From positions 62,001-126,000 of the forward strand of contig JADKIR010000005.1 of assembly GCA_016722655.1 (NCBI GenBank): a DNA stretch of 64,000 bases, in the 5' to 3' direction. Position 1 is the stretch's first letter, and every line of letters begins with the position of its first letter. Under the pieces are notes generated by a model, which ran no database searches, was not told the DNA's origin, and worked only from the letters and a program-made list of their open reading frames with translations. A program made the position numbers and the translations under genes. Shown here in pieces: positions 52,375-61,085 of this stretch. The stretch comes from Cytophagaceae bacterium (lineage in GTDB: Bacteria > Bacteroidota > Bacteroidia > Cytophagales > Spirosomataceae).

Positions 52375-52403
52375 AAAAGGAGGCTTTTGTCTCCTTTTTT
52401 TTG
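52375..52403 (+). terminator. Rho-independent terminator after rpmA
   Basis: An 8-bp stem (AAAAGGAG at 52375-52382, CTCCTTTT at 52391-52398), an 8-base loop and a T run to 52402. Starts 21 bases after the rpmA stop. Confidence 0.85.
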
Positions 52404-52456
52404 TTTAAAAAAACTTAAAAGCAAAAACTATTGTTGAATTTGCAAAAGGAAATAAG

Positions 52457-53053
52457 ATGCTTAAAAGAAATACGATGATTTATACTGAGTTGAGTCCAAA
52501 TCCCAACTCCATGAAGTTTGTACTCAATTATGAAATTGTTCCAGAGGGACTTTCATTTGACTATCCTGATATGAAATCAGCATTGGAGGAATCTAAAGCT
52601 TCGCCGCTTGCCGCTGATTTTTTCCAGTTTCCTTTTGTACAAAGGGTTTTTATAAGCTCCAACTTCATTACTTTAACCAAAGACACTGAAACCGAATGGG
52701 ACGAAGTGGTATTTGACCTGAAAAAGTTTCTAAAAATATATTTTGACGAAAATCAGCCTGTTTTTGCTCAGAAAACTATTGACTCCAACACACTTATAGT
52801 CAATGCGAGTGATGGTCCTGTAATTGCCAAAATTAAGGCTACACTAGATCAATATGTAAGACCGGCTGTTGAATCAGACGGAGGTGCTATAAACTTCTCC
52901 TCTTTTGATGAAGAGTCAGGACTGGTAAAGGTATTTCTTCAGGGCTCTTGTAGTGGTTGTCCTTCGGCCACAATTACTTTAAAATCAGGTATTGAAAGGC
53001 TTTTAACTTCTATGATTCCAGAAGTAAAACTGGTGGAAGCGGAAGGAATCTAA
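52457..53053 (+). CDS. NifU family (Nfu-type) iron-sulfur scaffold protein
   Basis: A 198-residue Nfu1-type carrier. The N-terminal Nfu_N domain (about 7-95) begins MIYTELSPNPNSMKFVLN; the C-terminal NifU-like domain (about 115-195) contains the cluster cysteines CSGC (Cys165 and Cys168) in GSCSGCPSATITLKSGIE. Delivers Fe-S clusters to client enzymes. Starts possible at ATG 52457 or at 52475 (MIYTELSPNP); the latter is where family homology begins, so the true protein may be six residues shorter. Confidence 0.94.
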   Translation: MLKRNTMIYTELSPNPNSMKFVLNYEIVPEGLSFDYPDMKSALEESKASPLAADFFQFPFVQRVFISSNFITLTKDTETEWDEVVFDLKKFLKIYFDENQPVFAQKTIDSNTLIVNASDGPVIAKIKATLDQYVRPAVESDGGAINFSSFDEESGLVKVFLQGSCSGCPSATITLKSGIERLLTSMIPEVKLVEAEGI

Positions 53054-54534
53054 ACCAGGTTTTTCAAAGTGGTTTTCATGGCATCTATTTGCCTTTTCTT
53101 TTGAAGAATCACAGGTGCGGCAACTCTTTCTTTGCAATCAAAAATTGAACATTTTTCGCAAGTCTGATTTACTTTCACTTTTTGAATCGCCGGGTCATCG
53201 ATAAATTTGATAATATTTCTTAAATCGTCATCGATTTCAAAACCAATACTGACACTCACATTAGTATTTTCGATGATATTTAATGGTCGTGCAATGGAAA
53301 TAATAAAATATTGGTTTCCGGCATCTGCATAATCCGAAATCTGGGTCTGGACCAAAGTTGTAGGCTTACTATTCTTTTTGTTTTGAAGAGTACTCAATTC
53401 ATCCAGAATTTTCAACGATACCCACCTTCTGCAATAGTTTTCACTACGATTTTCTTGGGGGTCATGAAGCTTTGATAAATGCAACTCTTTGGTCAAAACA
53501 TAATTTTTGGTATTGGCAGGAGCTTCAAATCTTAGGAAAAATAGTTTGTCAAATTTGAAATTTTGAGGCAAAAGACTGAAAATCCTGTGAATTAGCGTTT
53601 CAGGCGTAGTCTGATATTTTTGAATTAAATTTTTAATCTGTTTTTCGGAAAAAATACTCTCTTCAAAAATTGCTTGTAGATCGTTGACCAATGGAGCTTT
53701 TTTTAACAAAATGGCACCGGCAAAATAAGAAGCCTGGAAATTGTTAAAAACTTCTTCAAATGAATGAACTTCAACCCAGGAAGAGGTCATTGGACGGTCT
53801 TTGAGATTCATAAATAGAAATCCCAATTCACGTGCAAGAGTAAAAGCCCGTTGGTCTGAACTTATTCTTTTGTTTAACAATAGTTTTTTTGACTTAGGAA
53901 CAAATACTGACCGAATCGAAGCTAGAGAGGGATATTGTGTTTCGTCAAAAAACTCTATTCTAATATTATAATGCTCTAATAAATAATTACTTAAATAAAA
54001 TTCATCAATTTGAGAATTGCCTGAAAGCTTGTTTTCTGCAATGAATTTTTCAGCAATTTCTTCTAAATCAGGAAAATAGTTGTTGTGCATTTCGAGATAT
54101 GAACGAAGAACCGCAAAATAAAACTGTTCCACACTCATGGAATAACTCCTTCCAATTTTGATAACGGTGTTTATAAAAGCACTCAATTTTGTAGGTGCAT
54201 CCGCAAGCATTTCCAGCAGATTTGCCGGGTCAATTCCAAAAAAATCAAAGGGTATTTCAGTAAGAAAATTAGAATTCAACAAAGTAGAAATTGGATCCAG
54301 CTTTTTGCTCAGCTTCAAAGACACCAGATTGTCGTATTCTACCTGCAGGGCATCGGAAAGGGCGTAAATCTTATCGGCTTTGGGATATTTTTTTCCTTTT
54401 TCGATTTCATTAATGTACGACATCGAAAGCCCTGAAATATTAGAAAGCTCCTGTAAAGACAATCCTTTTTCTTGCCTGAGTTGTTTTAATTTCAGGCCAA
54501 AAATAAGTTTAATGTGATCTGTGCTTAGACTCAT
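53050..54534 (-). CDS. XRE-family regulator with ImmA/IrrE-like domain
   Basis: A 494-residue regulator: HTH about 12-66 (LRQEKGLSLQELSNISGLSM), a middle helical part, an ImmA/IrrE-like region about 180-300, and a C-terminal domain with CEKCSIFDCKERVAAP (about 458-473), like the DUF2083 part of RamB/PrpC-type regulators of acyl-CoA metabolism. The expected zinc motif HExxH reads RELGF (235-239, LARELGFLFM), so the peptidase activity has probably been lost. Convergent with the Nfu gene (4-base overlap). Target genes are unknown. Confidence 0.85.
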   Translation of the reverse strand: MSLSTDHIKLIFGLKLKQLRQEKGLSLQELSNISGLSMSYINEIEKGKKYPKADKIYALSDALQVEYDNLVSLKLSKKLDPISTLLNSNFLTEIPFDFFGIDPANLLEMLADAPTKLSAFINTVIKIGRSYSMSVEQFYFAVLRSYLEMHNNYFPDLEEIAEKFIAENKLSGNSQIDEFYLSNYLLEHYNIRIEFFDETQYPSLASIRSVFVPKSKKLLLNKRISSDQRAFTLARELGFLFMNLKDRPMTSSWVEVHSFEEVFNNFQASYFAGAILLKKAPLVNDLQAIFEESIFSEKQIKNLIQKYQTTPETLIHRIFSLLPQNFKFDKLFFLRFEAPANTKNYVLTKELHLSKLHDPQENRSENYCRRWVSLKILDELSTLQNKKNSKPTTLVQTQISDYADAGNQYFIISIARPLNIIENTNVSVSIGFEIDDDLRNIIKFIDDPAIQKVKVNQTCEKCSIFDCKERVAAPVILQKKRQIDAMKTTLKNLV

Positions 54535-54644
54535 AATTCAGGGCAAATCAGGTTATGGATTTAAAGGTAGAAAAAAGCAATATAAAACCCAATTAAGAGG
54601 ATTAAAATGTATGGTAAGCGTAATTTATTATGAAGAAATCAATA

Positions 54645-55094
54645 TTAATTTGTACTTTCCGAAAATTCCATATTAAGCTCAGTGCCTACACCACTTAAAA
54701 AGTTTCCGGTTGAGGCTTGTAATGTAAGTTTTCCTTTTTGTAATAATACGATTTTAAATTTACCCTGAAAACCTACAATATTGATATCCAATACTTTTTC
54801 ATTATCTACCAAACTCCAAGTACCACGGTTTATTATGGTTTTCGAAACTTTTTCTATAGCTCTGGTTTCCTGGTTATCTCGGAATTCAAAAAGCATTTGG
54901 TAAAGTACAATTGCAGAAGCATTAAGACTGCCATCACTAATTGTTTTACCGGAAACGTCTGTGTATCGGTCTAATTTCCAGGCATTTCTGCTTAAAAGTT
55001 CTGAAGTCGTAAGATTATCTTCAGGTTTAACTTTATCCTTATTACACGACACAAAAACCAAAAGAAGGCTTAAAACAATAAACAGATTTCTCAT
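54645..55094 (-). CDS. Lipocalin-like small lipoprotein
   Basis: A 149-residue lipoprotein: signal ending VFVSC (Cys17), then NAWKLDRYTDVSGKTISDG and beta-strand pattern (FEFRDNQETRAIEKVSKTI, NRGTWSLVDNEKVLDI) characteristic of lipocalin-like DUF4923-type domains. It should lie in the periplasm or outer membrane. Divergent from the T9SS protein gene with 33 bases between starts. Ligand unknown. Confidence 0.82.
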   Translation of the reverse strand: MRNLFIVLSLLLVFVSCNKDKVKPEDNLTTSELLSRNAWKLDRYTDVSGKTISDGSLNASAIVLYQMLFEFRDNQETRAIEKVSKTIINRGTWSLVDNEKVLDINIVGFQGKFKIVLLQKGKLTLQASTGNFLSGVGTELNMEFSESTN

Positions 55095-55102
55095 ATTTCA
55101 CG

Positions 55103-55110
55103 TATTTTTG
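55103..55110 (+). promoter_or_regulatory. -7 box for the T9SS protein / DUF255 / pxp run
   Basis: TATTTTTG (matches TAnnTTTG) ends 17 bases before the ATG at 55128. No clear TTG at the expected upstream distance. Confidence 0.4.
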
Positions 55111-55127
55111 CAAATATCAATTGCCCG

Positions 55128-56786
55128 ATGACAGGTACAAAGTTAAGCAACATTTTCTTTAAAAAGGGAGTTTTAGGCTCTGTACTGTTAATTCTAACGG
55201 TAAATTTTTACGTTTATTCTCAAAGTTGTGCCCAGGAATTAGATTTTGATTTTAAACCCTCATTAGTTGGGGTCAACTGGGGACAATTCCCAGAATTCAC
55301 TTTGCCTTTTAAAGTGGTTTACAGTGGAGCCGGTTGGAATGAAAACTACGGGTTGCAGGTGAAAAGGGGCTTTTCTCATTTTTCAAATCCAACTAATTTC
55401 TCCCGGATACCCTCCGGAAATCGGGCTCTGATGTTTTACAATCTTTCTGAAGCTTCTCCTTTACCTCCATGGCATTTGGAGAAAAATCCTTGGGGCAACG
55501 ACCTCCCATCTTTACAAAGATATTGGGATAGCAGAATTGCTGATTTTAAGAAATTAACAAGTGGAAGTGATTTTGTGGATACTGATCTGGTGATATTTGA
55601 TATTGAAAGGCAAATTAAAGCCGATGATTCCATTCTTGTTTTAAAAAAATCTCCTTTTACGCCTGCAGAAATTAAAAGCTTGAGTAACGAACAGTTTATT
55701 TTGGCATATAAAAAAGAATTACAAAAATTATACAGTTCGTCATACGATTATTTCAAAACCAATGCTCATCCTACCGCAAGCTTATTTAGTAGCTATACAG
55801 ATAGCCCAATTTTGAATACTTTTACGAATATTCAGGGCCGAACATGGGAGCAATGGAAAACTCAGAAATCAGCAATAAATTATATATGCCTGGATTTTGA
55901 TAAACAAATCGTAGGAGGTAGCTTTTACAATCATCAGTCTTTTTTGACGCCCTCTGCTTATTTTTATTACGATTATCCACATCCTTTTGCTGCTGAATAT
56001 TTGTCATATTTATTGTTTCAGATAGAAGCCAATCGGGCATGGTCAGATAAAGAACAGATGCTTTTTGTGTGGCAGAGGTATAGTTTTAATCCAGATTATG
56101 TGAAAAAAAACATTAAACCATGGATGGCAGAAGCGATGGCAATATTTCCATTTATGGCAGGGGCAAAAGGTATTTTTTTCTGGGAAGACCCTTCTGATTT
56201 GAATGAAAAATCAAACTTTTCTAATTATGAGTATTTTACAAAAGGCTTATACCGGCTATCAAAATTTAAGGAGGTTTTTGATGGTGATTATAAAATTATT
56301 GAGGAGTATTCGGCACGAGATTATAATGAAAACAAAAAACCGGTTTGGAGAGGTATTCAAAATGGAAATCAACTACTGGTAGCGGCACAAAATCCTTATG
56401 CAAAATCAGAAAATGAATCGGTAGAGTTTACCATAAAAAATGGAAATTGGTCAAAAAATATTACATTGAAAGGCTATGAAATATTCCTATGTAAGTATGA
56501 CTTATCACTTCCAACTGCTACTACAAAAGATTCTCATGATATTTTAATTTTTCCTAATCCTGCTAGTAATGAATTGAAAATCAAAGGTTTGTGTAAGATA
56601 GGAGCAGGCGGATCTATTAAAATAACAGATTCTAAAGGCAATACTATCATTTCAAAAGAACTGAGAATAAATGAGGATGGTTATGTTCATATTACAGGTC
56701 TTTCAGGATTGGTACCCGGAAATTATCAGGTTTTGATTTCTTCAGGAACCCTAATCCAAAGCCGGAAATTATTAATCAATGAATAA
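55128..56786 (+). CDS. Secreted protein of unknown function with T9SS sorting domain
   Basis: A 552-residue protein: N-terminal signal (about 1-30, LTVNFYVYSQS), a large domain (about 35-440) whose pattern (LVGVNWGQFPEF, TDLVIFDIERQI, FPFMAGAKGIFFWEDP) resembles a TIM-barrel glycoside hydrolase-like fold, and a C-terminal type IX sorting domain (about 470-552: ILIFPNPASNELKIKGL ... GLSGLVPGNYQVLIS). Exported to the surface. No named family recognised. The last 8 bases overlap the next gene, so it belongs to its transcript. Confidence 0.85.
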   Translation: MTGTKLSNIFFKKGVLGSVLLILTVNFYVYSQSCAQELDFDFKPSLVGVNWGQFPEFTLPFKVVYSGAGWNENYGLQVKRGFSHFSNPTNFSRIPSGNRALMFYNLSEASPLPPWHLEKNPWGNDLPSLQRYWDSRIADFKKLTSGSDFVDTDLVIFDIERQIKADDSILVLKKSPFTPAEIKSLSNEQFILAYKKELQKLYSSSYDYFKTNAHPTASLFSSYTDSPILNTFTNIQGRTWEQWKTQKSAINYICLDFDKQIVGGSFYNHQSFLTPSAYFYYDYPHPFAAEYLSYLLFQIEANRAWSDKEQMLFVWQRYSFNPDYVKKNIKPWMAEAMAIFPFMAGAKGIFFWEDPSDLNEKSNFSNYEYFTKGLYRLSKFKEVFDGDYKIIEEYSARDYNENKKPVWRGIQNGNQLLVAAQNPYAKSENESVEFTIKNGNWSKNITLKGYEIFLCKYDLSLPTATTKDSHDILIFPNPASNELKIKGLCKIGAGGSIKITDSKGNTIISKELRINEDGYVHITGLSGLVPGNYQVLISSGTLIQSRKLLINE

Positions 56787-58785
56787 ACTAGCCCAAGAAA
56801 CCAGCCCATATTTACTTCAGCACAAAGACAACCCGGTAGATTGGTTTCCTTGGGGCGATGAGGCCTTAAATAAAGCCCAAACTGAGGATAAACCTATCAT
56901 TTTAAGCATCGGATACAGCAGTTGTCACTGGTGCCACGTGATGGAACATGAGTGTTTTGAAGATTTTGAAGTGGCCGAGATCATGAATCATTATTTTGTT
57001 TGTATCAAACTTGATCGTGAAGAAAGACCCGATATTGATGCCATTTATATGGATGCCTTGCAAAACATGGGGTTGAGAGGTGGCTGGCCATTAAATGTTT
57101 TCCTGATGCCAGATACCAAACCTTTTTATGGGGGTACCTACTTTCCAAAAAAAAATTGGATCAACCTGTTGCTAAGTGTGGTTAACTCTTTTAAAACACA
57201 AAGAGAAAAGTTGCAGGAATCTGCTGATGGATTTGCCAGATCGTTGAATATTAAAGATTCAGAAAAGTATTTTTTTGGACAAGAAATACAGGAAATTGCC
57301 TTTTCAGGGGATGAAATAAATCAAATATTAAATAAGATTCAGGAATCTTATGATACCATTGATGGTGGGATGAAACGTTCTCCAAAATTTCCAATGCCTA
57401 CAATCTGGAAAATGTTATTGGATGCAATAGCATACTTTCCGAATGAAAAACACATAAATCAATTAAAATTAACCATTGAGAGAATAATACTCGGAGGAAT
57501 TTTTGACCATATTTCGGGTGGGTGGTGTCGGTACTCAACCGATGATAAATGGAAAATCCCTCACTTTGAAAAAATGCTCTATGACAACGGTCAACTGCTT
57601 TCACTAACCGCCCGGGCCAATTTATATTTTAAAGAGAATATAGGATTTAAACAGTTGACTGATTGGGCTTTAAGTTCTACGGTGGCCTGGCTAGAGCACG
57701 AAATGTCATCAGCTGTCGGTGGCTTTTTTGCGGCCCTTGATGCTGATTCTGAGGGAGAAGAAGGGAAATACTACGTGTGGGAGGAAAAAGAAATAAAAGA
57801 AGCTCTCGCTGAAAAATCAGATTATTTTATCCAAACTTACAAAGTAACTGCACAGGGAAATTGGGAGGAAAATAAGAATATTTTACATTTGGAAAATTAC
57901 CCCGAAAATTTTCCAACTTTAGTCGAATCACATAAAATCCTGAAAAATAAATTATTAAATAGGGTTCGACCTGGCTTAGATAATAAAATTCTGTGTGGAT
58001 GGAACGCACTGGTATTAAATGGCTTAGTTGAAACTTTACGATTTACAGATGTGGTTTTTCCAATTGACATTGTAAAAAATGGGTTCGAATTTTTTGAAAA
58101 TAATTTCATGGTAAAACATGGAGATTTATTAAGACTCAAACATCAGGCTGGTCATAAAGATAATCTGGCATTTTTGGAAGATTACTCCTCAACAATTGCC
58201 GCTTTTATCAATTACTATCAATATTGTTTTGAGGAGAAATATTTAAACTATTCCCTACAATTGACTGATTACCTGATAGATAATTTTTATGATGATTCAG
58301 AAAATCTGTTTTATTTTACAGATAAAAATGCTGAAAAATTAATTGCACGTAAAAAGGAAATCTTTGATAATGTGATACCTTCATCAAATTCTATGATGGC
58401 ACATAATCTTAATTTATTAGGCCGAATTTTTGAAAAAGAAAGCTTTCTGGAAATTTCTGAGACGATGTTTAAAAAAGTAAAACCTTTGTTGATTCAAGAC
58501 CCTCAATGGTTGTCAAACTGGGTGGCTTTGGGCATGTATTTTTCCGCTCAAAAGCATGATATTGTCGTGGTTGGGCCTGATTATAAAAATATCTTGAAAG
58601 AATTACAAAAAGCCAGATTTTTGCCGAATGCTATATTTTTTGGAACAAATCAAACCTCTAATTTACCGGCTTTTGAAGGAAGATTACTGAATGATAATCA
58701 GACAAGAATTTACATTTGCATCGACAAAACCTGTCTTTTACCGCTCACTAATCTTAATGAGGCTATCGAAATATTGAAACAATGA
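56779..58785 (+). CDS. DUF255/YyaL-SSP411 family thioredoxin-domain protein
   Basis: A 668-residue protein. The N-terminal DUF255 thioredoxin-like domain (about 1-160) starts LAQETSPYLLQHKDNPVDWF and has SSCHWCHVMEHECF (Cys49 and Cys52); the C-terminal portion is a six-hairpin (alpha/alpha)6-like domain with GGIFDHISGGWCRYSTDDKW and HFEKMLYDNGQLL. Length fits the family. Function is poorly known. It overlaps the preceding gene by 8 bases and the following pxpB by 4, giving a single transcript. Confidence 0.93.
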   Translation: MNKLAQETSPYLLQHKDNPVDWFPWGDEALNKAQTEDKPIILSIGYSSCHWCHVMEHECFEDFEVAEIMNHYFVCIKLDREERPDIDAIYMDALQNMGLRGGWPLNVFLMPDTKPFYGGTYFPKKNWINLLLSVVNSFKTQREKLQESADGFARSLNIKDSEKYFFGQEIQEIAFSGDEINQILNKIQESYDTIDGGMKRSPKFPMPTIWKMLLDAIAYFPNEKHINQLKLTIERIILGGIFDHISGGWCRYSTDDKWKIPHFEKMLYDNGQLLSLTARANLYFKENIGFKQLTDWALSSTVAWLEHEMSSAVGGFFAALDADSEGEEGKYYVWEEKEIKEALAEKSDYFIQTYKVTAQGNWEENKNILHLENYPENFPTLVESHKILKNKLLNRVRPGLDNKILCGWNALVLNGLVETLRFTDVVFPIDIVKNGFEFFENNFMVKHGDLLRLKHQAGHKDNLAFLEDYSSTIAAFINYYQYCFEEKYLNYSLQLTDYLIDNFYDDSENLFYFTDKNAEKLIARKKEIFDNVIPSSNSMMAHNLNLLGRIFEKESFLEISETMFKKVKPLLIQDPQWLSNWVALGMYFSAQKHDIVVVGPDYKNILKELQKARFLPNAIFFGTNQTSNLPAFEGRLLNDNQTRIYICIDKTCLLPLTNLNEAIEILKQ

Positions 58786-59438
58786 GTAGTACCCTTCAAA
58801 TAAGTTATATCAATGAAAAGGCATTGAATATTTGCTTTGGGGAGGGGATTTGTACTGAAATTAACCAAAAAGTTCTATCATTTTTTAGTTTTCTAAAAAT
58901 TAAAAATCATCCCGAAATCATTGACCTTGTACCCACCTACAATACTTTAGGCATTTATTTTTCAGAGAATTTTATCGGAAACTTCGAGAGCACCATCCTG
59001 CATCTCCATTCAGAATTCATTGAAAATGGTTTAACTGAAAAAAATAATGAAGAAGAATTATTTGAGATTCTTGTTTCTTATATTGGAGTTGATTTGGAAA
59101 ATGTGGCCAAATTTTGCAATTTGGAAATTTCTGAAGTCATAAAAATACATTCTGAACCAATTTACACTGTTGCAATGATTGGATTTTTACCGGGTTTTCC
59201 TTATTTAATGGGGCTTGATAGCCGACTTTTCATACCAAGAAAAAATACCCCGGAATTAATCGTAAAAAAAGGTAGTGTTGCAATAGGAGGGATTCAGACG
59301 GGGATTTATCCCCAGGATAGCCCAGGTGGATGGCATATTATTGGCACAACAGAACAGGAATTGTTTTTTCCAGATTCTCCGCAAAAATCCTATTTAAAAC
59401 CGGGAGACAAAATTCGATTTATTCCTATTAAAATATGA
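58782..59438 (+). CDS. pxpB: 5-oxoprolinase subunit PxpB
   Basis: A 218-residue PxpB (KipI-like) subunit of the ATP-dependent 5-oxoprolinase that opens 5-oxoproline to glutamate. Motifs: IGFLPGFPYLMGLDSRLFIP, VAIGGIQTGIYPQDSPGGWH and the C-terminal YLKPGDKIRFIPI. Overlaps the genes on both sides by 4 bases (ATGA type). Confidence 0.94.
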   Translation: MSSTLQISYINEKALNICFGEGICTEINQKVLSFFSFLKIKNHPEIIDLVPTYNTLGIYFSENFIGNFESTILHLHSEFIENGLTEKNNEEELFEILVSYIGVDLENVAKFCNLEISEVIKIHSEPIYTVAMIGFLPGFPYLMGLDSRLFIPRKNTPELIVKKGSVAIGGIQTGIYPQDSPGGWHIIGTTEQELFFPDSPQKSYLKPGDKIRFIPIKI

Positions 59439-60352
59439 AAATTGTAAAATCCGGAATATTGGCCTCAATTCAAAGCAAGCCGAATTTTGGGCATCAATGG
59501 GTGGGTATCTCTCCAAGTGGTGCTGCGGATTTATTTTCATTTAAAATATTAAATCTAATTCTAGGAAATCAACCTGATGAACCGTGTATTGAATTTCATT
59601 TTCCAGCGATAATGGTTCAATTTGAAGAAGATTGTACTTTTGGTATTTCAGGAGCAGATTTTAGCCCATTTTTGGATACAAAACCTTTTAGTAATCTTGA
59701 AATAATTTTTGCAAAAAAGGGCCAAGTCTTGAGTTTTAGGCAGTGGAAATCGGGGTTTCGGGCATATTTTAGCGTAAAAGGTGGTTTTGAAAGCAATCTT
59801 TCAGATATTATTCCAGGAAAAATAATTTCGCCAGGGATTAATATTTCTTTAAAATCTAAAACTTTTCATTTTAACAAAATTGGTTTAAACAACCGGTTTT
59901 TTGAGGAGAAAATTAAGACCATAACGATTAGATTTGTTCCTGGAAATGAATATTTTGAGTTGGATGATTCTTCTTGCCAAATCATAAATAATGAAAGTTT
60001 TGAGATGAGTAAGAATTCCAACCGAATGGGAATTCGACTTATGGGTTCAAATTTAAAGCTTCAAAAATATAAAGAAATTATTTCAAATCCGGTTTCCAAG
60101 GGTACAATCCAATTATTGCCCGATGGCGGATTAGTGGTTTTGATGTCTGATGGTCAGGTGACAGGTGGCTATCCGAGATTGGGCTTTGTTTCGTCAATAG
60201 ATATTGATGTCTTGGCTCAAAAATCGCCAGGAGAGCAGGTGTTTTTTAAAGCAATAACTTTGGAGGAATCCCGCCAATTGATTTTGGAGAGAAATATATT
60301 TTTTAAAAAACTTGGGGCGGCAATTAATTTGAAAATTAAAACAAATGCTTGA
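59435..60352 (+). CDS. pxpC: 5-oxoprolinase subunit PxpC
   Basis: A 305-residue PxpC (KipA-like) partner of PxpB. Characteristic: IVKSGILASIQSKPNFGHQW, ISPSGAADLFSFKILNLILG, ISNPVSKGTIQLLPDGGLVV and GGYPRLGFVSSIDIDVLAQ. Overlaps pxpB by 4 bases and pxpA by 8 bases, as usual for these operons. Confidence 0.94.
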   Translation: MKIVKSGILASIQSKPNFGHQWVGISPSGAADLFSFKILNLILGNQPDEPCIEFHFPAIMVQFEEDCTFGISGADFSPFLDTKPFSNLEIIFAKKGQVLSFRQWKSGFRAYFSVKGGFESNLSDIIPGKIISPGINISLKSKTFHFNKIGLNNRFFEEKIKTITIRFVPGNEYFELDDSSCQIINNESFEMSKNSNRMGIRLMGSNLKLQKYKEIISNPVSKGTIQLLPDGGLVVLMSDGQVTGGYPRLGFVSSIDIDVLAQKSPGEQVFFKAITLEESRQLILERNIFFKKLGAAINLKIKTNA

Positions 60353-61085
60353 ATTAAACTGTGATATGGGCGAAATAGAAGTTTTCATGAAAAATGGTCA
60401 TGATGCTTCGCTTATGCCTTATTTGGATTCGGTAAATATTGCGTGTGGTTTTCATGCGGGATCAGAAAAACAGATGCGATATACCATAGAAAAGGCATTG
60501 AAGCATAATTTGAAAATTGGAGCTCATCCTGGTTTCAATGATTCTCCTAATTTTGGAAGGAAGGAAATATTATTGAGTCACAAAGAGATTAAAAATTTGA
60601 TTACTATTCAATTATTTATTTTGTCAGAAATCGCTGAGGAGTTTTCTGTAAAATTAAATCATGTAAAACCTCATGGTGCCTTATATAATATTTCTGCAAA
60701 AAATCATGAATACGCCAATGCAATTGCTGAAGCGGTTTTCGGGTTTTCTGAGGACTTGATTTTGGTGGGACTTTCAGGTAGTAAAAGTATAGAAGAAGCA
60801 CAAAAAATTGGCTTAAAAACAATGAATGAGGTATTTGCCGACAGATATTATAGGACGGACCAAAGTCTCGCAGCCCGTACTGGCGGCGGAGTAATTGAAG
60901 ATTTAAATCTAATTGAGCTACAGGTAGAATCTTTTCTTGAAAATAGGCCGGTAAAAACAATAGAAGGAACTAATATTCAACTAAATGCTGAAACAATTTG
61001 CATCCACAGTGATACGCCAAATGCATTAAAAATCGCTCAAAACGTATCCGAAAAAGTGAGATTATTTTACCAATCTACCACTTAA
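60345..61085 (+). CDS. pxpA: 5-oxoprolinase subunit PxpA
   Basis: A 246-residue LamB/YcsF-family PxpA. The family motifs LNCDMGE (3-9), VNIACGFHAGSEKQM, HVKPHGALYN and ADRYYRTDQSLAARTGGGVI are all visible. Completes the PxpABC 5-oxoprolinase, in the order B-C-A. The 3' end overlaps the convergent TolC gene by 24 bases. Confidence 0.95.
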   Translation: MLELNCDMGEIEVFMKNGHDASLMPYLDSVNIACGFHAGSEKQMRYTIEKALKHNLKIGAHPGFNDSPNFGRKEILLSHKEIKNLITIQLFILSEIAEEFSVKLNHVKPHGALYNISAKNHEYANAIAEAVFGFSEDLILVGLSGSKSIEEAQKIGLKTMNEVFADRYYRTDQSLAARTGGGVIEDLNLIELQVESFLENRPVKTIEGTNIQLNAETICIHSDTPNALKIAQNVSEKVRLFYQSTT

